NCBI GenBank assembly: GCA_910584985.1
Contig: CAJUDJ010000006.1
Span: forward strand, 1 to 64,000
Length of the DNA stretch: 64,000 bases
Direction of reading: 5' to 3'
Origin: an uncultured Eubacterium sp.
GTDB lineage: Bacteria > Bacillota > Clostridia > Oscillospirales > Acutalibacteraceae
Under the pieces are notes generated by a model that had not been told where the DNA came from, made no database searches, and saw only the letters and a program-made list of their open reading frames with translations. A program made the translations under genes and the position numbers. Numbering within the stretch: position 1 is the first letter of the stretch; each line of letters begins with the position of its first letter. This document shows positions 61,534-64,000 of the stretch, piece after piece.

Positions 61534-61589
61534 TATTTTTCCTCGCAAAATCTGTTGCTTTCAGTAGTTGCTTATTAAGCAGAACAATT

Positions 61590-62333
61590 TTACCGCAGAC
61601 CTTTTATCTGCTTTGCAATTTCTTCGGCAATCGCTTTAGCGCCGTTCTTATCCGGATGAACACCATCCAATGAAAACCACTGCTTATTTTCCTTTGTGAG
61701 TGCATTTATATCAATACAGACACAATCATTTTCCTTTGCCGTTTCTGCAACCACACGGCATATTTCGGAAACAACTTCCGGATTGATTCCGAATTTCGCC
61801 GCACCGTCTGTTTCGCCGTTCATATAAAACGGCTGTGCCGGCGTGCAAAGAACGATTTTCGTGTTTTCATTTTGATTTTTATAGCTTTTCACCAAAGAAA
61901 CATACTGTTCCTTAAAAGCCTCGGCACCGTTCCAGTTTTCCGCTTTTGAATCATTGCTTCCAAGCATAAGCACAAGCACATCCGCATTGAAATGCAGACT
62001 TTTATTATATATTTTCTGCGCCGTATACGGCTTATTTGCATCCTGCTGAACCGTGCTTCCGTTTACGCCGAAATTTGCGGCACAATAAGAGCTGCCGAGT
62101 ATTTCCCCTAACTGAACAGGATAATTGTTTTTACTCCAATTTATAATTCCGTGGCCGTATGTGATACTGTCCCCCACACAGGCAATTTTTATTTGTCCCT
62201 GTGAAGGAACGGGATTTCTGCGAAGCCCTGAAAAACCAAAGTTATAGAGCGCCAAAAATGCTGAAACACTCAAAACAATAAGCACTGTAAGTATAATTAT
62301 AAAAATCTTTGCCGCTTTTCTTGTTTTTTTCAT
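61590..62333 (-). CDS. Membrane-anchored SGNH/GDSL hydrolase
   Basis: The 247-residue product has a signal anchor (about 11-33) and an SGNH esterase fold: block I ACVGDSITYGHG near 51-62 with the serine, the glycine in NFGVNGSTVQQ near 87, the block III asparagine in LMLGSNDSKAEN near 121-132, and DGVHPDKNG with Asp/His near 228-236. All four catalytic blocks are present. Likely a cell-surface esterase or deacetylase; the substrate is unknown. GGTGAT precedes the ATG. Confidence 0.88.
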   Translation of the reverse strand: MKKTRKAAKIFIIILTVLIVLSVSAFLALYNFGFSGLRRNPVPSQGQIKIACVGDSITYGHGIINWSKNNYPVQLGEILGSSYCAANFGVNGSTVQQDANKPYTAQKIYNKSLHFNADVLVLMLGSNDSKAENWNGAEAFKEQYVSLVKSYKNQNENTKIVLCTPAQPFYMNGETDGAAKFGINPEVVSEICRVVAETAKENDCVCIDINALTKENKQWFSLDGVHPDKNGAKAIAEEIAKQIKGLR

Positions 62334-62381
62334 ATTATATCACCCGATTTCATTCTAACACAGTAGAAACCCTGTTGCAAC

Positions 62382-62409
62382 AAAAAAGAGCATCTCTTTC
62401 GAGATGCTC
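62382..62409 (-). terminator. Terminator after the flavoprotein gene
   Basis: Perfect stem GAGCATCTC / GAGATGCTC with a four-base loop, then a T-run on the minus strand. It splits the accessory block into two transcripts. Confidence 0.93.
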
Positions 62410-62415
62410 CAATCA

Positions 62416-62976
62416 TTAACCATTAATCTGCAATGCAAAGTCATAAATTTCATTTATGACTTCATTTTGCTTTATTATATCTTTAAGCTTATCTACATTC
62501 CGCACAGAAAATCTTTTAATCGGATTGATTCCGAGATGGCCGTAATAATGGTCTATAAAATCAAGAATAACTTCATTTTCCCTTTTACTTTTACCTGCAC
62601 GAACAGCTATACCTATTCCTTTAATCTCTTTATCAGTGATTAAAATTCTGTTTTCATTTGTATCACCGAATGGGGTATTTCTGTCAAAAAATGTTTTAAG
62701 CTGTCCCGGAACATCTGCCCAATAAGACGGTGTGGCAATCACAACATAATCGGATGATAAAATATCTTTAACAATCATTTCAATATCATCATTTTGTACA
62801 CATCTTCCGTCAATATAGCATTTTTTACAACCCTTACAGTAGCCGATATTCATATCGGAAATATCATATTTTTTAACATTAAATTGGTTTTCTTCAAATG
62901 CATCCTTCATCTTATCAAGTAAATAAGAGCAACTTCCGTTATTACGTGCACTGCCGTTTATTAAAACCACTTTCAT
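62416..62976 (-). CDS. Flavodoxin-like NAD(P)H oxidoreductase with cysteine cluster (iron-sulfur flavoprotein-like)
   Basis: The 186-residue product starts MKVVLINGSARNNGSCSYLL, the FMN phosphate loop. A compact cysteine motif GYCKGCKKCYIDGRC follows at about 48-62, the spacing seen in iron-sulfur flavoproteins that bind a 4Fe-4S cluster. VIATPSYWADVPGQLKTFFDR near 78-98 is typical of the family. Likely an NAD(P)H-dependent electron-transfer or quinone/disulfide reductase; the partner is unknown. The start overlaps the HAD gene stop (ATGA). Confidence 0.88.
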   Translation of the reverse strand: MKVVLINGSARNNGSCSYLLDKMKDAFEENQFNVKKYDISDMNIGYCKGCKKCYIDGRCVQNDDIEMIVKDILSSDYVVIATPSYWADVPGQLKTFFDRNTPFGDTNENRILITDKEIKGIGIAVRAGKSKRENEVILDFIDHYYGHLGINPIKRFSVRNVDKLKDIIKQNEVINEIYDFALQING

Positions 62977-63791
62977 ACAAATGCCTCCGCATTTTCAACA
63001 AGCCATTTTGCAACGCCGTCGTTATTATTACTATCAATAATTCCTGTAGCAATTGCCTTAAGCTCGTCAACTGCATTGGAAACTGCATAGCATTCATCTG
63101 CAATTTTAAACATATCCATATCATTCAATCCGTCGCCAAAAGCCACGATTCTATCACAGGAAAGTAATTCTTTCAAGGTCTGAATACCATTGGCCTTTGT
63201 AGCTTTAAGCGGCATAATTTCCAACCATTGCATATCGTCATAAATATCCTTTTGATAAAGACAATTAAATTGATTTTTATATTTATCATAAAAAGACAGA
63301 AGATGTTTTTCGTCATAAATACAAGAAATATAAAAGATATTGCCCTTTAGTAAATTTATTTCATTTTCAACAGGATTATCACGGCTGTCACCTTTGCGTG
63401 AATCAATAAAAAGCCTTTGCCCTGCGTTGCACTTATCTTCTATATAAGAAAATTTTTCTTTGTCATCTATAATGCTATAAATAATCGGATTTACAGAGCC
63501 ATCTATTAACTCTTGAATTACATTCTTTATATCACTTTGAAAGAAATTGGAAACCAATCTTTCGCCTGTTAAATTGTCTATAACAAATGTTCCGTTATAA
63601 ACAACAAGCGGTATTTGAGCTGATATACCACTCGCTGCCCTGCGTGCAGTTGAATAGCTTCGAGCAGTAGCATAAGAAAACAGAACACCTTTCTCTGCAA
63701 GAGCATTGATTACATTGTTTGTATATTCCGATGTTGTCTGACTGCTGTTTAACAGCGTTCCGTCCAAATCCGATACATAAAGCGTTTTCAT
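62973..63791 (-). CDS. Cof-type HAD-IIB phosphatase
   Basis: The 272-residue product has DLDGTLLNSSQT at residues 8-19 (motif I), the motif II threonine in YATARSYSTARR near 40-51, a lysine in ATKANGIQTLKE near 201-212, and FGDGLNDMDMF near 221-231 (motif III). The C2 cap follows the Cof/YidA pattern of sugar-phosphate phosphatases. Substrate unknown. It is the first gene of the accessory block after tsf and starts about 35 bp after the tsf terminator. Confidence 0.93.
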   Translation of the reverse strand: MKTLYVSDLDGTLLNSSQTTSEYTNNVINALAEKGVLFSYATARSYSTARRAASGISAQIPLVVYNGTFVIDNLTGERLVSNFFQSDIKNVIQELIDGSVNPIIYSIIDDKEKFSYIEDKCNAGQRLFIDSRKGDSRDNPVENEINLLKGNIFYISCIYDEKHLLSFYDKYKNQFNCLYQKDIYDDMQWLEIMPLKATKANGIQTLKELLSCDRIVAFGDGLNDMDMFKIADECYAVSNAVDELKAIATGIIDSNNNDGVAKWLVENAEAFV

Positions 63792-63825
63792 AATACTTCC
63801 TCCAAGCTTACATATTTACATATAC

Positions 63826-63853
63826 AAAAAACGGCTGTCTTTCGACAGCCGTT
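63826..63853 (-). terminator. Terminator after tsf
   Basis: Perfect stem AACGGCTGTC / GACAGCCGTT (63830-63839 with 63844-63853) with a four-base loop, then TTTTTT on the minus strand. It cuts tsf off from the genes that follow. Confidence 0.95.
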
Positions 63854-63858
63854 AATTA

Positions 63859-64000
63859 TCAACCATTAATCTGCTTTGCGATTTCTTCTGCAAAGTTTTC
63901 CTGGCGCTTTTCAAGGCCTTCGCCTCTTGTCATACGGATAAAGGCTGTTGCCTTAATCTCTGTGCCAAGCTTCTTAGCAGTGTCTGCAATGTAGCCGTTT
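63859..64000 (-). CDS. tsf: Elongation factor Ts, C-terminal end (partial)
   Basis: The last 47 codons are inside the window, ending in AEEIAKQING and TGA. The reading NGYIADTAKKLGTEIKA then IRMTRGEGLEKRQENFAEE matches the EF-Ts C-terminus. EF-Ts recycles EF-Tu by nucleotide exchange. In most bacteria rpsB-tsf is followed directly by pyrH; here a terminator and an accessory block follow. Confidence 0.93.
   Translation of the reverse strand, partial: NGYIADTAKKLGTEIKATAFIRMTRGEGLEKRQENFAEEIAKQING

Noticed and set aside
57671..63791. Genomic island or prophage remnant
   Set aside because: No integrase, transposase, phage gene, tRNA boundary or direct repeats seen; called a cargo hotspot only.
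1..64000. CRISPR array, tRNA or rRNA genes
   Set aside because: No regularly spaced repeats, cloverleaf patterns or rRNA-like stretches were noticed on either strand; a short RNA gene could be missed by eye.

Overview
The window looks like a chromosomal segment of a spore-forming low-GC Clostridia bacterium, probably of the Oscillospirales/Ruminococcaceae type. This rests on the gram-positive replicase pair PolC plus DnaE, the sporulation genes spo0A, spoIVB, spoVB, yabP and yabQ, HPr kinase, WhiA and RapZ, AT-rich spacers, strong AGGAGG or GGTGAT ribosome binding sites, and many near-consensus sigma-A promoters with 17-bp spacers. Species cannot be named from sequence alone. Nearly all genes lie on the minus strand, so each operon below reads from high to low coordinates. 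No tRNA, rRNA, CRISPR array, insertion sequence, integrase or prophage gene was seen.

Layout. 1-2028: start of the S10 ribosomal protein operon (rpsJ, rplC, rplD, first codons of rplW) behind a perfect promoter and a leader of about 330 nt. 2185-7179: spo0A and spoIVB with a YfhO-family membrane protein gene between them. 7298-16462: hprK-glk-murB-rapZ-whiA-dnaE-pfkA, a conserved clostridial carbon-control, wall and replication string that lacks the usual yvcK. 16656-20583: a glycosyltransferase on the plus strand, nrdR, a drug/metabolite transporter and a PLP aminotransferase. 20741-22232: a Y-family polymerase under a likely SOS box. 22442-27093: a plus-strand accessory block with two GPH-type transporters, a small membrane protein with an HEYGH motif, and a TetR regulator whose operator is repeated before both tetR and the second transporter. 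27105-29545: flavin-binding protein, RNA methyltransferase and an orphan class I fumarase alpha subunit. 29618-33868: divIC, yabQ, yabP, rqcP, hup, mazG and spoVB, the classic sporulation, division and ribosome-rescue cluster.

34609-47378 is a long, tightly overlapping minus-strand run. It starts with a fused hisZ-hisG gene, then hisD, an inserted ComEC-type metallohydrolase plus DUF3006 pair, hisB, hisA, hisI and hisE. It continues through recJ, rel, dtd, a glyoxalase-II-like hydrolase and hemZ, although no promoter or terminator was resolved in the short gap after dtd. hisC, hisH and hisF are not present. 47458-57549 is the conserved pyrH-frr-uppS-cdsA-dxr-rseP-ispG-polC operon for translation, isoprenoid and envelope precursors and replication. 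Its PolC is shorter than usual and appears to have no 3'-5' exonuclease domain inside the PHP region.

57671-63791 is a block of about eleven small same-strand genes: GNAT, Nudix, MazG-like, HAD, HIT, SGNH, an iron-sulfur flavoprotein-like protein and one gene remnant. It is bounded by terminators and separates tsf (63859 to the edge) from pyrH, genes that are usually adjacent.

The points I would check first are the proofreading-less PolC, the HisZG fusion with the broken his gene order, the HEYGH protein, the paired TetR operators, and the cargo block between tsf and pyrH.
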